Notes: generated from the sequence alone by a model not told the origin. A stretch of 64,000 nt of DNA from DAOMFB01 sp963801475 (GCA_963801475.1 CAWDEX010000001.1:62001-126000), one strand, 5' to 3'; shown: positions 7,769 to 17,008, counted from the stretch's first letter. Made by a program: numbers and translations.

Positions 7769-8542
7769 TCAGAAGATGACGTGCTGGACGAAGAACTTCG
7801 GCGGGGTCGTCCTCCCTGTGACGAGGCCCTCGGCGTCCTCGGGGGAGATCTCGAACCGGCCGGCCGACTCGCCCGCCGACGTGGCCAGGTACATGTCGAC
7901 CTTCTCGAGCGCCTTGCCGAGGGCGCGCGACTCCTTCAGCCCTCGTCCGGCCGCCGCGATGGCGGCGAAGATCTGCTGCTCGGTCTCGGTGATGACCTGC
8001 AGCCGGACCCCCTGCGGGATCGAGATCAGCCGCACGCCGCGAAGCCCGGCCCCCTCGAAAGCCCGGACGAAGGCGTTCATCATCTGGAGGTCCATCGGCC
8101 CGCCGCCGCCGGCTTCGGACGCCTTCAGGGCGGCCGAGAGGCGCGCGCCGGGGTCTTCCGCCGAGCCGCCGCCCGTCTCGGGCGAGCCGGACTTCATGAT
8201 CTTCTTGTTCTGCCTGATGTAGTCCGAGAGCGACGGCTTTTTCCCGGTGTTGTCGGGAATCACCTTCACGCCGGAAGCCGGGTCGCCGAGGACATACACT
8301 CCGCCGAGCCCTTCCTGGTTGGCCTTCAACGTCCGCTCCTCGTCGTAGTCGACGAGGGCCATCGACTGCTGGGCGCCGAGGGGCGTTCGGAAGAGGAGGC
8401 GGTTTCCCTGGACGGTGGGCTTCTCCCGCGCCGGAATCCGTTGACCGTCCTTGGTGTAGATCGTGTAGTCGGCCGCCAGGAGGACGGCGGGCAGAAAGAG
8501 AGCCGCGGCGAGCGCGAAGGCGACTTTTCGGATCCTGTCCAT
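7769..8542 (-). CDS. Exported hypothetical protein, 257 aa
   Basis: The start at 8542 gives a classical signal peptide (MDRIRKVAFALAAALFLPAV, cleavage likely after LLA-A), so the product is periplasmic or surface-located. The mature part starts with a short SH3-like segment (DYTIYTKDGQRIPAREKP), as in proteins handling a DUF-type YIYEDKDG motif. A low-complexity Gly/Ala region and a helical C-terminal domain follow. No enzymatic motif is seen. A longer frame upstream is rejected because it lacks a signal peptide and a ribosome site. Function unknown. Confidence 0.7.
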   Translation of the reverse strand: MDRIRKVAFALAAALFLPAVLLAADYTIYTKDGQRIPAREKPTVQGNRLLFRTPLGAQQSMALVDYDEERTLKANQEGLGGVYVLGDPASGVKVIPDNTGKKPSLSDYIRQNKKIMKSGSPETGGGSAEDPGARLSAALKASEAGGGGPMDLQMMNAFVRAFEGAGLRGVRLISIPQGVRLQVITETEQQIFAAIAAAGRGLKESRALGKALEKVDMYLATSAGESAGRFEISPEDAEGLVTGRTTPPKFFVQHVIF

Positions 8543-8612
8543 TGAGACGACCTCATCGGTGCCGGAGAGCGGCGCCGGCCCGGTTGAAGTATAAACGTGG
8601 AGGGGAGGCACC

Positions 8613-9626
8613 TTGCTCATCGTCATGGACCGTACCGCGACTGACGAGGACGTCGGCCGTGTCGTCAGCGCCGCCGAACGCCTCGGGCTGAAGGCCCATC
8701 CGATCCCGGGGGCCCAGCGGACGGCCATCGGCCTGACGGGGAACAAGGGGGCGATCGGCCCGGCCGCCTTCGAGAACCTTCCAGGGGTCCTGGAGGTCAT
8801 CCGGGTCTCCCACCCCTACAAGCTCGTCTCGCGGGAGTTTCACCCCGAGGACACGGTCGTCTCGATCGGCGGCGTGACCATCGGGGGGCCGCGCATCGTC
8901 GTGATGGCGGGGCCCTGCGCCGTCGAGTCGCTCGAGCAGACGGTCGCGGTCGCGCGCGAGGTGAAGCGCCTCGGGGGGCACCTCCTCCGGGGAGGCGCCT
9001 TCAAGCCGCGGACGTCCCCCTACTCGTTCCAGGGGCTGGGCGAGGAGGGGCTGAAGATCCTGGCCGCCGCCCGGAAGGAGACGGGGCTTCCCGTCGTCAC
9101 CGAGGTGCTCGACACCGCGAACGTCGACCTCGTCGCCCGCTTCGCGGACGGCCTCCAGGTCGGCGCGCGGAACATGCAGAACTTCGAGCTGCTGAAGATG
9201 GTCGGGAGGACGGGCATGCCTGTTCTCCTGAAGCGCGGGATGTCGGCGACCCTCGAGGAGTTCCTCCTCGCCGCCGAGTACGTGATGGCCGAAGGAAACC
9301 CTAACGTCGTCCTTTGCGAACGTGGCGTCAGGACCTTCGCGGACCACACGCGGAACACGCTCGACCTTTCGGTGGTCCCCGCCGTCGAGCGGCTGTCGCA
9401 TCTCCCGATCATCGTCGACCCCTCGCACGGGACGGGGCGGCGCGACAAGGTGATTCCAATGTCGTGCGCGGCCGTCGCGGCCGGAGCCGACGGCCTCATC
9501 GTGGAGGTTCATAACAATCCCGAAGAGGCGCTCTCCGACGGGCCGCAGGCCCTGACGCCCGCGCTCTTCGGCGAGCTGATGGCGCGCGTCCGGCCGATCG
9601 CGACCGCCGTGGGGCGGAGCGCGTGA
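8613..9626 (+). CDS. aroF: 3-deoxy-7-phosphoheptulonate synthase (DAHP synthase, AroF/TM0343 type)
   Basis: Condenses phosphoenolpyruvate and erythrose 4-phosphate, the first step of the shikimate pathway. The 337 residues show an N-terminal ferredoxin-like regulatory domain (~1-70) typical of the Thermotoga/Bacillus-type enzyme. The TIM barrel follows, with the metal-binding MAGPCAVES (~98-106), GGAFKPRTSPYSFQG and DPSHGTGRRD motifs. The start is a TTG at 8613 after GGAGGGGAGG, giving the usual MLIVM beginning. TATAAA lies ~20 nt upstream. Its TGA overlaps the GTG of carA by four bases, so the two are translationally coupled. Confidence 0.95.
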   Translation: MLIVMDRTATDEDVGRVVSAAERLGLKAHPIPGAQRTAIGLTGNKGAIGPAAFENLPGVLEVIRVSHPYKLVSREFHPEDTVVSIGGVTIGGPRIVVMAGPCAVESLEQTVAVAREVKRLGGHLLRGGAFKPRTSPYSFQGLGEEGLKILAAARKETGLPVVTEVLDTANVDLVARFADGLQVGARNMQNFELLKMVGRTGMPVLLKRGMSATLEEFLLAAEYVMAEGNPNVVLCERGVRTFADHTRNTLDLSVVPAVERLSHLPIIVDPSHGTGRRDKVIPMSCAAVAAGADGLIVEVHNNPEEALSDGPQALTPALFGELMARVRPIATAVGRSA

Positions 9627-10717
9627 CGACGGCGACCCTCGTCCTCGAGGACGGCCGGCGGTTCTTCGGCCGGAACGTCGGGGCCAGGGGGACGACGTTC
9701 GGCGAGGTCGTCTTCAACACGGGGATGGCGGGGTACCAGGAAACCCTGACGGACCCGTCGTACTGCGGACAGATCGTCGTCATGACGGCCTCGCACGTCG
9801 GCAACTACGGTCTGAACGACGAGGACGTGGAGTCCGGGCGGATCCAGGTGGCGGGCTTCGCCGGGCGGCACTTCCCGGATCGCTTCTCCTCCGCGCGCGG
9901 CAAGCGGACCCTGGCCGAGAGCCTGGCGGCCGCCGGGATCGTCGGCATCGACGGGATCGACACGCGGGCGCTCGTGAGGCACCTCCGGATGCTCGGGGTC
10001 ATGCGCGGCGCGATCTCGACCGAAGCGGCAACCGAGGCGGGTGCGGACGCTCTCGTCGAGGAGATCCGGAAGCAGCCGACGATGGCGGGCGCGGCGCTCG
10101 CCCTGACGGTGGGGACGAAGGCGCGCTACGACTGGACGGCCGGCCTTCCGGCCGATGGCGCCCGAAAGCGGATCGCGGCGATCGACTACGGCGTCAAGCG
10201 GAACATCCTTCGGATGCTCGCGGCCCGCGGCCTCGCCCCGACCGTCTTCCCGGCAACGGCGACGCCGGAGGAGCTCCTCTCGGGAGGCTTCGACGGCTTC
10301 TTCCTGTCGAACGGCCCGGGCGATCCCGAGGCCCTCCCGACCTGCGTCGAGACGGTGAAGGCGCTCGTCGCCTCGGGCAAGCCGGTCTTCGGCATCTGCC
10401 TCGGGCACCAGATTCTCGGCCTCGCGCTCGGCGGAACGACCTACAAGCTGAAGTTCGGACACCGGGGCGTGAACCACCCCGTCAAGAACCTTCTCGACGG
10501 CACGGTGGCGATCACCTCGCAGAACCACGGCTTCGCCGTCGCGACCGACTCGCTGCCCGCCGAGGTCGAGGCGACGCACGTGAACCTGAACGACGGGACG
10601 TGCGAGGGATTCCGGGTGAGGGGCGCGCCGGTCTTCGCGGTGCAGTACCACCCGGAGTCGGCCCCGGGTCCGCACGATTCGGCCGCGCTCTTCGACGAGT
10701 TCGACCGGCTCCTGTGA
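9623..10717 (+). CDS. carA: Carbamoyl-phosphate synthase small (glutaminase) subunit
   Basis: Hydrolyses glutamine and passes ammonia to CarB to make carbamoyl phosphate for arginine and pyrimidine synthesis. 364 residues: the CPSase_sm_chain domain (~5-135, with FNTGMAGYQETLTDPSY) is followed by a class I glutamine amidotransferase with nucleophile Cys259 in FGICLGHQILG and the His/Glu pair in QYHPES. It starts at a GTG inside the aroF stop (GTGA), and its own stop overlaps the next gene's GTG the same way. carB is not in this window. Confidence 0.96.
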   Translation: MTTATLVLEDGRRFFGRNVGARGTTFGEVVFNTGMAGYQETLTDPSYCGQIVVMTASHVGNYGLNDEDVESGRIQVAGFAGRHFPDRFSSARGKRTLAESLAAAGIVGIDGIDTRALVRHLRMLGVMRGAISTEAATEAGADALVEEIRKQPTMAGAALALTVGTKARYDWTAGLPADGARKRIAAIDYGVKRNILRMLAARGLAPTVFPATATPEELLSGGFDGFFLSNGPGDPEALPTCVETVKALVASGKPVFGICLGHQILGLALGGTTYKLKFGHRGVNHPVKNLLDGTVAITSQNHGFAVATDSLPAEVEATHVNLNDGTCEGFRVRGAPVFAVQYHPESAPGPHDSAALFDEFDRLL

Positions 10718-11946
10718 ACGTCCCCGCGTTCCTCGCGCGGCGCTTTCTCTCGGGCCGCCGGGGAGGCCTCCTCGGCACGGTCTCCGCGCTGGCGCTTCTC
10801 GGCGTCTCGCTCGGGGCGGCCGCCCTCGTCGTGGCGATGGGGCTCATGTCGGGCTACCGGCACGGCCTGGCCGACAAGCTGGCCGGGACGAACGCCGAGG
10901 TCCTCGTGATGGTCGAGAGTGGCCGGGAGCGGGCGTCCCTCCGCCGGGACCTGGCGAAGCTTCCGGGCGTCTCGGCCGTGGCGGAGACCGGCTTCGCGCC
11001 GGGGATCCTCCTGTCACCCGCCGCGCCGCGGGGGACGGACGCCCTCGTGAAGGCGTTCGACCTGACCCGGGGAACGGCGACGACGCCGCTCCTCTCCCGC
11101 GTTCCCGACCTCGTCCGGAAGCTCGAGACCTCCGGGGAGGACGGCCGGACGCCCGTCGTCCTCGGGGCGGGTCTTGCGAAGCGGCTCGGCGTGGCAGCGG
11201 GCTCGACCGTCGTCCTGGAGACGGCGTCGCTCGCGCTCTCGAAGGGAATCAGTCCGCCCCGGCGGACGGCGCTCTCCGTCGCCGCCGTGGTGGAGACGGG
11301 CTTCTCCGAGGTGGACGACAACTGGGCCGTCGTCTCGCTTCCCGCCTTCGAGCGCTTCGCCCCGCCGGACGCCCGGACGGGGATCTGGGAGCTGAAGCTG
11401 ACGAGCGCCTCGTCGTCCGACGCGACCGTCGCCGCCGCCCGCGAGACCCTCGGCCCGACCGTCACCGTCCTCGACTGGAAGGCGATGAACCGCGACCTCT
11501 TCGCGGCCCTCGCCATCCAGCAGACGCTCCTCTTCGTCGTCCTGACGCTCATCGTGGCCGTGGCCGCGGGAACGGTCGTCTCCTCGCTCGTCGTCCTCCT
11601 CGCGGAGAAGACGCGCGACGTCGGCGTGCTGGCCGCGGTCGGGGCGCCGCCGCGTCTCATCCACCGGACGTTCCGCCTCGCCGGGGCCCTCCTCGGCGGC
11701 GCGGGACTGCTGGGCGGCATCCTGTTCGGGGTGGCCGTCTGCCGGGTGCTGACGGCGTTCCGCCTGGTCCGGTTCCCGCCCGAGATCGCGAAGGTCTACT
11801 ACCTGTCCTGGATGCCGTTCCGGCCGGAGCCGCTCCACCTGGTCGGCATTTTCGGGGTCGGGATGCTGCTCGTTCTCGTCGCGGCGGCGCTCCCGGCCCG
11901 GCGGGCGGCGAAGCTGAATCCGGCAGAGGCCTTGAGGTACGAGTGA
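10714..11946 (+). CDS. LolC/LolE-family ABC permease
   Basis: 410 residues from a GTG overlapping the carA stop. The N-terminal MacB_PCD-like segment matches the LolC/E pattern (AFLARRFLSG, then ALLGVSLGAAALVVAMGLMSGY). Next come a periplasmic loop of ~230 residues and three C-terminal membrane segments (~270-300, ~320-345, ~375-395) of the FtsX type. LolCDE extracts lipoproteins from the inner membrane toward the outer membrane. Neither the ATPase lolD nor a second permease is adjacent, so lipoprotein export is likely but not proven. The C-terminal NPAEALRYE is echoed 80 bp downstream (see the repeat there). Confidence 0.85.
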   Translation: MNVPAFLARRFLSGRRGGLLGTVSALALLGVSLGAAALVVAMGLMSGYRHGLADKLAGTNAEVLVMVESGRERASLRRDLAKLPGVSAVAETGFAPGILLSPAAPRGTDALVKAFDLTRGTATTPLLSRVPDLVRKLETSGEDGRTPVVLGAGLAKRLGVAAGSTVVLETASLALSKGISPPRRTALSVAAVVETGFSEVDDNWAVVSLPAFERFAPPDARTGIWELKLTSASSSDATVAAARETLGPTVTVLDWKAMNRDLFAALAIQQTLLFVVLTLIVAVAAGTVVSSLVVLLAEKTRDVGVLAAVGAPPRLIHRTFRLAGALLGGAGLLGGILFGVAVCRVLTAFRLVRFPPEIAKVYYLSWMPFRPEPLHLVGIFGVGMLLVLVAAALPARRAAKLNPAEALRYE

Positions 11947-12026
11947 CCCGGGAACACTTCGCTCGGACTCGGGGGTCCGGGGGCGAGCGGAGCCAAGCCC
12001 CCGGCGAGCCCCTCAGGTACGAGTAG
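11926..12026 (+). repeat. Intergenic hairpin element copy 2 with a second copy of the gene end
   Basis: The GGGGGTCCGGGGG ... AAGCCCCCGGCGAG element occupies 11971-12008. The permease's last codons (GAG GCC TTG AGG TAC GAG, stop TGA, 11926-11946) reappear 80 bp on as GAG CCC CTC AGG TAC GAG, stop TAG (12006-12026), encoding EPLRYE instead of EALRYE. The downstream copy is out of frame and not translated with the gene. Confidence 0.65.
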
Positions 12027-12034
12027 GTCGAGCG

Positions 12035-12040
12035 TAGACT
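12035..12040 (+). promoter_or_regulatory. -10 box TAGACT before deoC
   Basis: TAGACT ends 8 nt before the deoC ATG, the spacing expected when transcription starts at or next to the start codon. The same arrangement recurs before at least six other genes here. Confidence 0.5.
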
Positions 12041-12048
12041 TTCCGCGA

Positions 12049-12954
12049 ATGAGCGCCGTCCGCTCTCCGGCCATCGACAAGGTCGCGCTCGAGGAGCGGG
12101 CCGCGGCGCTCGGGAAGCGGTCGATCAAGAAGGAAACGAAGGTCGCAGGGCTCCGTCTCGCCATCTCCATGTGCGACCTGACGACGCTCGAGGGGAAGGA
12201 CTCGCCGGGCAAAGTCCGGCAGATGTGCGCCAAGGCGGTCCGGCCCGATCCCGAAGACTCCTCCATCCCCTCGGTGGCCGCGGTCTGCGTCTACTCCGAC
12301 CTCGTGGCGACGGCGAAACGGGCCCTCGCGGGCTCGGGCGTGAAGGTGGCGAGTGTGTCGACGGCCTTTCCCTCGGGGCGCTCGCCTCTTCCCGTGAAGC
12401 TCGCCGACGTCCGCCGTGCCGTGGCGGCGGGGGCCGACGAGATCGACATGGTCATCGATCGCGGGGCCTTCCTTGCGGGGGACACCCGCCGCGTCTTCGA
12501 CGAGATCGTGGCGGCGAGAGAGGCCTGCATCCGGCGAGACGGCCCCGCCGCGCGTCTGAAGGTCATTCTCGAGACCGGAGAGCTGGAGACGTACGACAAC
12601 GTCCGCCGCGCGTCGGACCTCGCCATGGCGGCGGGGGCCGACTTCATCAAGACGTCGACGGGGAAGGTCTCGCCGGCCGCCACGCCGCCGGTGGCGCTGT
12701 GCATGCTGGAGGCGATCCGGGATCACTGGCTCGCGACGGGCGTGAAGGTCGGAATGAAGCCGGCCGGTGGCATCCGGACGGCGAAGCAGGCGCTCCACCA
12801 CCTCGTCCTCGTCAAGGAGACGCTCGGCGCCGGCTGGCTGACGCCGGACCTCTACCGCTTCGGCGCCTCGAGCCTCGTCAACGACCTTCTGATGCAGCTG
12901 AGGAAGGAAGAGACGGGGCGGTATCGCTCTGAAGAGGAATTCACAAAGGACTGA
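12049..12954 (+). CDS. deoC: Deoxyribose-phosphate aldolase
   Basis: Splits 2-deoxyribose 5-phosphate into glyceraldehyde 3-phosphate and acetaldehyde during deoxynucleoside breakdown. 301 residues, slightly longer than the ~220-260 family norm because of an N-terminal helix. The class I aldolase barrel shows the Schiff-base Lys201 in GADFIKTSTGK, the GMKPAGGIR motif and Asp in DEIDMVID. There is no good ribosome site, but a -10 box lies 8 nt upstream. The next gene, an aldehyde dehydrogenase, starts 1 bp after the stop and could oxidise the acetaldehyde produced. Confidence 0.95.
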   Translation: MSAVRSPAIDKVALEERAAALGKRSIKKETKVAGLRLAISMCDLTTLEGKDSPGKVRQMCAKAVRPDPEDSSIPSVAAVCVYSDLVATAKRALAGSGVKVASVSTAFPSGRSPLPVKLADVRRAVAAGADEIDMVIDRGAFLAGDTRRVFDEIVAAREACIRRDGPAARLKVILETGELETYDNVRRASDLAMAAGADFIKTSTGKVSPAATPPVALCMLEAIRDHWLATGVKVGMKPAGGIRTAKQALHHLVLVKETLGAGWLTPDLYRFGASSLVNDLLMQLRKEETGRYRSEEEFTKD

Positions 12955-12955
12955 G

Positions 12956-14455
12956 ATGGCCAAGATGATCGCGAAGCGCCTCGGGCGCCCCCGCCCGGAT
13001 CCGGAGCCCGACTTCGAAGGGGGATGGGAGTACGCGCCGGCCCCCGAGTCGACCTCGCACGTGACGATCGAGACGCGTTACGGCCTCTTCATCGGCGGCC
13101 GGTTCGTCCCGCCGAAGTCGGGGGCGTGGTTCGACACGATCAACCCGGCGACGGAGGGGAAGCTGGCGGAGGTGGCGGAGGCCGGGGAGGCCGACGTGGA
13201 CGCCGCCGTCCGCGCGGCGGAGCGGGCGTACGAGAAGACCTGGCGGCGGATGCCGGGGAAGGAGCGCGGGAAGTACGTCTACCGCCTCGCCCGGATGCTG
13301 CAGGAAAAGGCACGCGAATTCGCCGTCCTGGAGTCGATGAACGGCGGCAAGCCGATCAAGGAGTCCCGCGACCTCGACGTGCCGCTCGCCGCGGCGCACT
13401 TCTTCTACTACGCGGGATGGGCCGACAAGCTCGAGTACGCGTTCCCGGGGCGCGCCGCACGCGCCGTCGGCGTCTGCGGGCAGGTGATTCCCTGGAATTT
13501 CCCGCTCCTGATGGCGGCGTGGAAGCTGGCGCCGGCCCTCGCGGCCGGGAACACCTGCGTCCTCAAGCCTGCCGAGACGACACCCCTGACGGCGCTCCAC
13601 CTCGCACGCCTCGTCGAGGAAGCGGACCTTCCCCCCGGCGTCGTGAACATCGTCACGGGGGCCGGAGCGACGGGCGCGGCGCTCGTCTCGCACCCGAAGG
13701 TCCGGAAGGTCGCGTTCACCGGCTCGACCGAGGTGGGGAAGAAGATCCAGCGGGCCCTCGCGGGGAGCGGGAAGAGGCTGACGCTGGAGCTGGGCGGCAA
13801 GGCGGCCAACATCGTCTTTTCCGACGCCGCGATCGACCAGGCCGTCGAGGGAATCGTCAACGGGATCTACTTCAACCAGGGGCACGTCTGCTGTGCGGGC
13901 TCGCGCCTCCTCGTCGAGGAGTCGGTCCACGACCTCGTCGTGAGGAAGCTCGCCCAGCGGATCCGGACGCTCCGCCTCGGCGACCCGCTCGACAAGAACA
14001 CCGACGTCGGCGCCATCAATTCGAAGGCGCAGCTCCAGAAGATCCGGGAGCTGGTCGATTCCGGAGTCCGCGACGGGGCGGTGCTGACGCAGTCGGCCTG
14101 CCGGATCCCCGCGAAGGGATTCTGGTTTCCGCCGTCGTTCTTCACCAACGTGGCGCAGAGCTTCCGGATCGCGAGCGAGGAGATCTTCGGCCCCGTTCTC
14201 GCGATCCAGACCTTCCGCACGCCCGAGGAGGCCGTCGAGAAGGCGAATAACACCATGTACGGCCTCTCGGCCGGCGTCTGGACCGAGAAGGGGTCGAAGA
14301 TCTTCCGGATCTCGCAGAAGCTCCGGGCCGGCGTCGTCTGGGCGAACACCTACAACAAGTTCGACCCGGCGTCTCCCTTCGGCGGATACAAGGAATCAGG
14401 CTTCGGGCGCGAAGGCGGACGTCATGGTCTTTGTTCCTACTTGGAGGCTGTCTGA
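12956..14455 (+). CDS. NAD-dependent aldehyde dehydrogenase
   Basis: 499 residues. Motifs in order are the NAD-binding IPWNFPLLMAAWKLAPALAA, GSTEVGKKI, the general-base Glu in LELGGKAANIVF, the catalytic Cys in FNQGHVCCAGSRLLVEE, and EEIFGPVLAI. It oxidises an aldehyde to the acid, and its position directly after deoC suggests acetaldehyde. An N-terminal extension of ~40 residues (RPRPDPEPDFEGGWEYAPAP) precedes the usual fold, as in other deoC-linked dehydrogenases. The last nine codons (CTT TGT TCC TAC TTG GAG ...) are unusually AT-rich for this genome. A GC-rich alternative ending lies 73 bp downstream. Confidence 0.93.
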   Translation: MAKMIAKRLGRPRPDPEPDFEGGWEYAPAPESTSHVTIETRYGLFIGGRFVPPKSGAWFDTINPATEGKLAEVAEAGEADVDAAVRAAERAYEKTWRRMPGKERGKYVYRLARMLQEKAREFAVLESMNGGKPIKESRDLDVPLAAAHFFYYAGWADKLEYAFPGRAARAVGVCGQVIPWNFPLLMAAWKLAPALAAGNTCVLKPAETTPLTALHLARLVEEADLPPGVVNIVTGAGATGAALVSHPKVRKVAFTGSTEVGKKIQRALAGSGKRLTLELGGKAANIVFSDAAIDQAVEGIVNGIYFNQGHVCCAGSRLLVEESVHDLVVRKLAQRIRTLRLGDPLDKNTDVGAINSKAQLQKIRELVDSGVRDGAVLTQSACRIPAKGFWFPPSFFTNVAQSFRIASEEIFGPVLAIQTFRTPEEAVEKANNTMYGLSAGVWTEKGSKIFRISQKLRAGVVWANTYNKFDPASPFGGYKESGFGREGGRHGLCSYLEAV

Positions 14456-14527
14456 TGCGTGGGGGTCCGGGGGCGCCCGAAGGTAAGCCCCCGGCGAGCG
14501 GCTGCAGGCGTACCTCGAGCCCGCGTA
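14438..14527 (+). repeat. Intergenic hairpin element copy 3 with a second copy of the dehydrogenase end
   Basis: The element GGGGGTCCGGGGG ... AAGCCCCCGGCGAG lies at 14461-14498, 5 nt after the dehydrogenase stop. The gene ends with YLEAV (TAC TTG GAG GCT GTC TGA). At 14511-14528 there is TAC CTC GAG CCC GCG TAA, encoding YLEPA and preceded by codons for L-Q-A, as in a typical dehydrogenase C-terminus. Similarity is clear in codon register but modest in bases. Confidence 0.55.
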
Positions 14528-14584
14528 AGCGTCTGGAGCATCGGTACCATGGGCGGCCTGCCTCGCCGGGGCCAAACTGACGTC

Positions 14585-17008
14585 ATGGGTGAAGCACTGG
14601 CGCCCGAACGCCTCCGGAACCGCTGCGACCCGTCCCAATTCGAGTTCGAGACCACGGCGGACCTCCCGGCCGTGCCCGGCGCCCTCGGGCAGATGCGGGC
14701 CGAGGAGGCGATTCGTTTCGGCATCGCGATGGCGAGGCACGGTTTCAACGTCTTCGCGATGGGGTCGGCCGGCCTCGGAAAGCACGAGATCGTCCGGCGA
14801 CTGCTCGACGAGCGGGCCGCCTCCGGCAGCGTCCCGCCCGACTGGTGCTACGTCCACGACTTCGAGAACGGCCAGAGACCGACCGTCCTGATGCTCCCGC
14901 CGGGCCGCGGCGTGGCGCTCGCCAAGTCCATGGAGCGTTTCACCGACGAGATCCGAATCGCGATCCCGGCGGTGTTCGAGACCGACGAGTACCGCGCCCG
15001 CCGGCGGGAGATCGAGACCGAGCTGGAGGAGAAACAGGAGAAGGCCTTCGAAGGCCTGCGTGGAAAGGCCCGCGAACGGGGCCTCGACCTCGTGCGGATG
15101 CCGATCGGCATGGCGCTCGCCCCGTTCAAGGACGGCGAGGTGATGGACCCGGCGGTCTTCGGGAAGCTCCCGGAGGAGGAACAGAAGCGGATCGGCGAGG
15201 CGATGTCCGAGCTTCAGGGGGAGCTCGAGACGATCATCCGCCAGATCCCGCGCTGGCGGCGCGAGGCGGGAGAGAAGGTCCGCGAGCTGAACCGGGCCGT
15301 CATCCGGGCGGCCGTCCACGATCTCGTCTCCGAGGTGCGAAAGAAGTTCGAGGACCTCCCGGCCGCTCAGACCTATCTGAACGCGGTGGAGGAGGACGTT
15401 CTCATGCATGCGGAGGGCTTCCGGCCGGGCAAGGACGGCGAGCCGGCCACGTTCCGCGGCGTTCCGCTCTCGCAGGCCGACGGGGCCGAGACGGCGCTCC
15501 GCCGTTATCGCGTGAACGTTCTCGTGAGCCGCGCCGACGAAAAAGGGGCGCCCGTCGTCGCGCTCGACCATGCGACCTTCCCGAACCTCGTGGGCCGGAT
15601 CGAGCACGTCTCGCAGATGGGGACTCTCGTGACGGACTTCGGCCTCATCCGGCCCGGCGCGCTTCACCAGGCGAACGGCGGCTACCTGCTTCTCGACGCG
15701 CTCGACGTCCTGTCTCAACCGCTCGCCTGGGGGGCCCTGAAGCGGGCTCTCCGGAGCGGCTCCATCGTCGTCGAGCTGCCCGGGCAATCTCTCGGCCTCG
15801 TCACGACGGGCTCTCTCGAGCCGGAGCCGATTCCGCTGGACGTGAAGGTCGTCCTTCTGGGAGACCGGTCGATCTACGGCCTCCTCCACGACTACGACCC
15901 GGACTTCGCCGGGCTCTTCAAGATCGCCGCCGACTTCGACGAGGAGACCCCGCGCGACCCGGAAGGCCTCCGCGGCTTTGCCCGGATCGTGTCCGCCTTC
16001 GCCCGGGAAGAGGGGCTCTGCCCGTTCGCGCGGGACGCGGTGGCCCGTCTCGTCGAGCACGCGGCGAGAAAGTCCGGGGACGGCGAGAAGCTGTCTCTCA
16101 AGCTGAGGGACCTGGCCGACCTCCTCCGGGAGTCGGACCACCTCTGCCGGGAGGCCGGCCGAGGCGTCACGGCCGCGGCGGACGTGGAGCGGGCCATCGA
16201 AGCCCGCGACCGGCGGGCCGATCGCCTTCCGCGCAGGATCCTCGAGGAGACGGAGCGCGGGACGCTTCTCATCGACACGTCGGGCGCGAAGACCGGCCAG
16301 GTGAACGGCCTCGCCGTCCTGACCTTCGGCGGCTCCTCCTTCGGGCACGCCTCCCGCGTGACGGCCCGGGTGCGGCAGGGGAGCGGCAAGGTGGTCGACA
16401 TCCTGCGCGAGGTCGAGATGGGAGGGCCTCTCCACTCCAAGGGGGTTCTCACTCTCACGGGCTTTCTCGCCGGCCGCTTCCTTCCCGCTCTGCCGCTCTC
16501 GCTCTCCGCCAGCGTCGTCCTCGAGCAGAGCTACGGCGGGGTGGAGGGGGACAGCGCCTCCTCCGCCGAGCTCTACGCGATTCTCTCGGCCCTCGCGGAA
16601 GCCCCGATCCGGCAGTCGCTGGCCGTGACGGGCTCGGTCAACCAGCTCGGCGAGGTGCAGGCCATCGGCGGCGTGAACGAGAAGATCGAGGGCTTCTTCG
16701 ACCTCTGTGCCCGGCGTGGTCTGACGGGGGAGCAGGGGGTCCTGATCCCGGCCTCCAACGTCCCCCACCTGATGCTCCGGAAGGACGTCGTGGCCGCTGC
16801 TGCGGCGGGGCGCTTCCGCGTCCATCCCGTCACGACGATCGACGAAGGGATCGAGCTTCTGACCGGAGTTCCGGCGGGGGAGCGCGACGGAGAGGGGCGC
16901 TTCCCCGAAGGGAGCCTCAACGCCCGCGTGGAGGCGCGGCTTCATGCTTTCGCGAAGGCGGCGCGGGCCGCGGGCAAGTCGGAGGAGAACCAGAAGGAGG
17001 GGGCGTGA
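14585..17008 (+). CDS. Lon-family ATP-dependent protease (AAA_32 / Lon_C type)
   Basis: 807 residues from the ATG at 14585; an upstream open stretch is the repeat element and is not included. The N-terminal P-loop region has GSAGLGKHEIVRRLL and a coiled-coil insert (~140-200, EELEEKQEKAFEGLRGKA-like). Then come Walker B/sensor segments (GYLLLDALDVLSQPLAWGAL) and a C-terminal Lon protease domain with catalytic Ser in VEGDSASSAELYA and Lys in GGVNEKIEGFFDL. This is the lineage of Lon-like proteases annotated as LonB/YcbZ. It degrades damaged or regulatory proteins in the cytosol. The stop overlaps the GTG of a universal stress protein, so the two form a stress operon. Confidence 0.9.
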   Translation: MGEALAPERLRNRCDPSQFEFETTADLPAVPGALGQMRAEEAIRFGIAMARHGFNVFAMGSAGLGKHEIVRRLLDERAASGSVPPDWCYVHDFENGQRPTVLMLPPGRGVALAKSMERFTDEIRIAIPAVFETDEYRARRREIETELEEKQEKAFEGLRGKARERGLDLVRMPIGMALAPFKDGEVMDPAVFGKLPEEEQKRIGEAMSELQGELETIIRQIPRWRREAGEKVRELNRAVIRAAVHDLVSEVRKKFEDLPAAQTYLNAVEEDVLMHAEGFRPGKDGEPATFRGVPLSQADGAETALRRYRVNVLVSRADEKGAPVVALDHATFPNLVGRIEHVSQMGTLVTDFGLIRPGALHQANGGYLLLDALDVLSQPLAWGALKRALRSGSIVVELPGQSLGLVTTGSLEPEPIPLDVKVVLLGDRSIYGLLHDYDPDFAGLFKIAADFDEETPRDPEGLRGFARIVSAFAREEGLCPFARDAVARLVEHAARKSGDGEKLSLKLRDLADLLRESDHLCREAGRGVTAAADVERAIEARDRRADRLPRRILEETERGTLLIDTSGAKTGQVNGLAVLTFGGSSFGHASRVTARVRQGSGKVVDILREVEMGGPLHSKGVLTLTGFLAGRFLPALPLSLSASVVLEQSYGGVEGDSASSAELYAILSALAEAPIRQSLAVTGSVNQLGEVQAIGGVNEKIEGFFDLCARRGLTGEQGVLIPASNVPHLMLRKDVVAAAAAGRFRVHPVTTIDEGIELLTGVPAGERDGEGRFPEGSLNARVEARLHAFAKAARAAGKSEENQKEGA

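Noticed and set aside
7696..7770. Gene-end duplication around element copy 1
   Set aside because: Flanks share only short, poorly aligned matches, so the pattern of the other copies cannot be claimed here.
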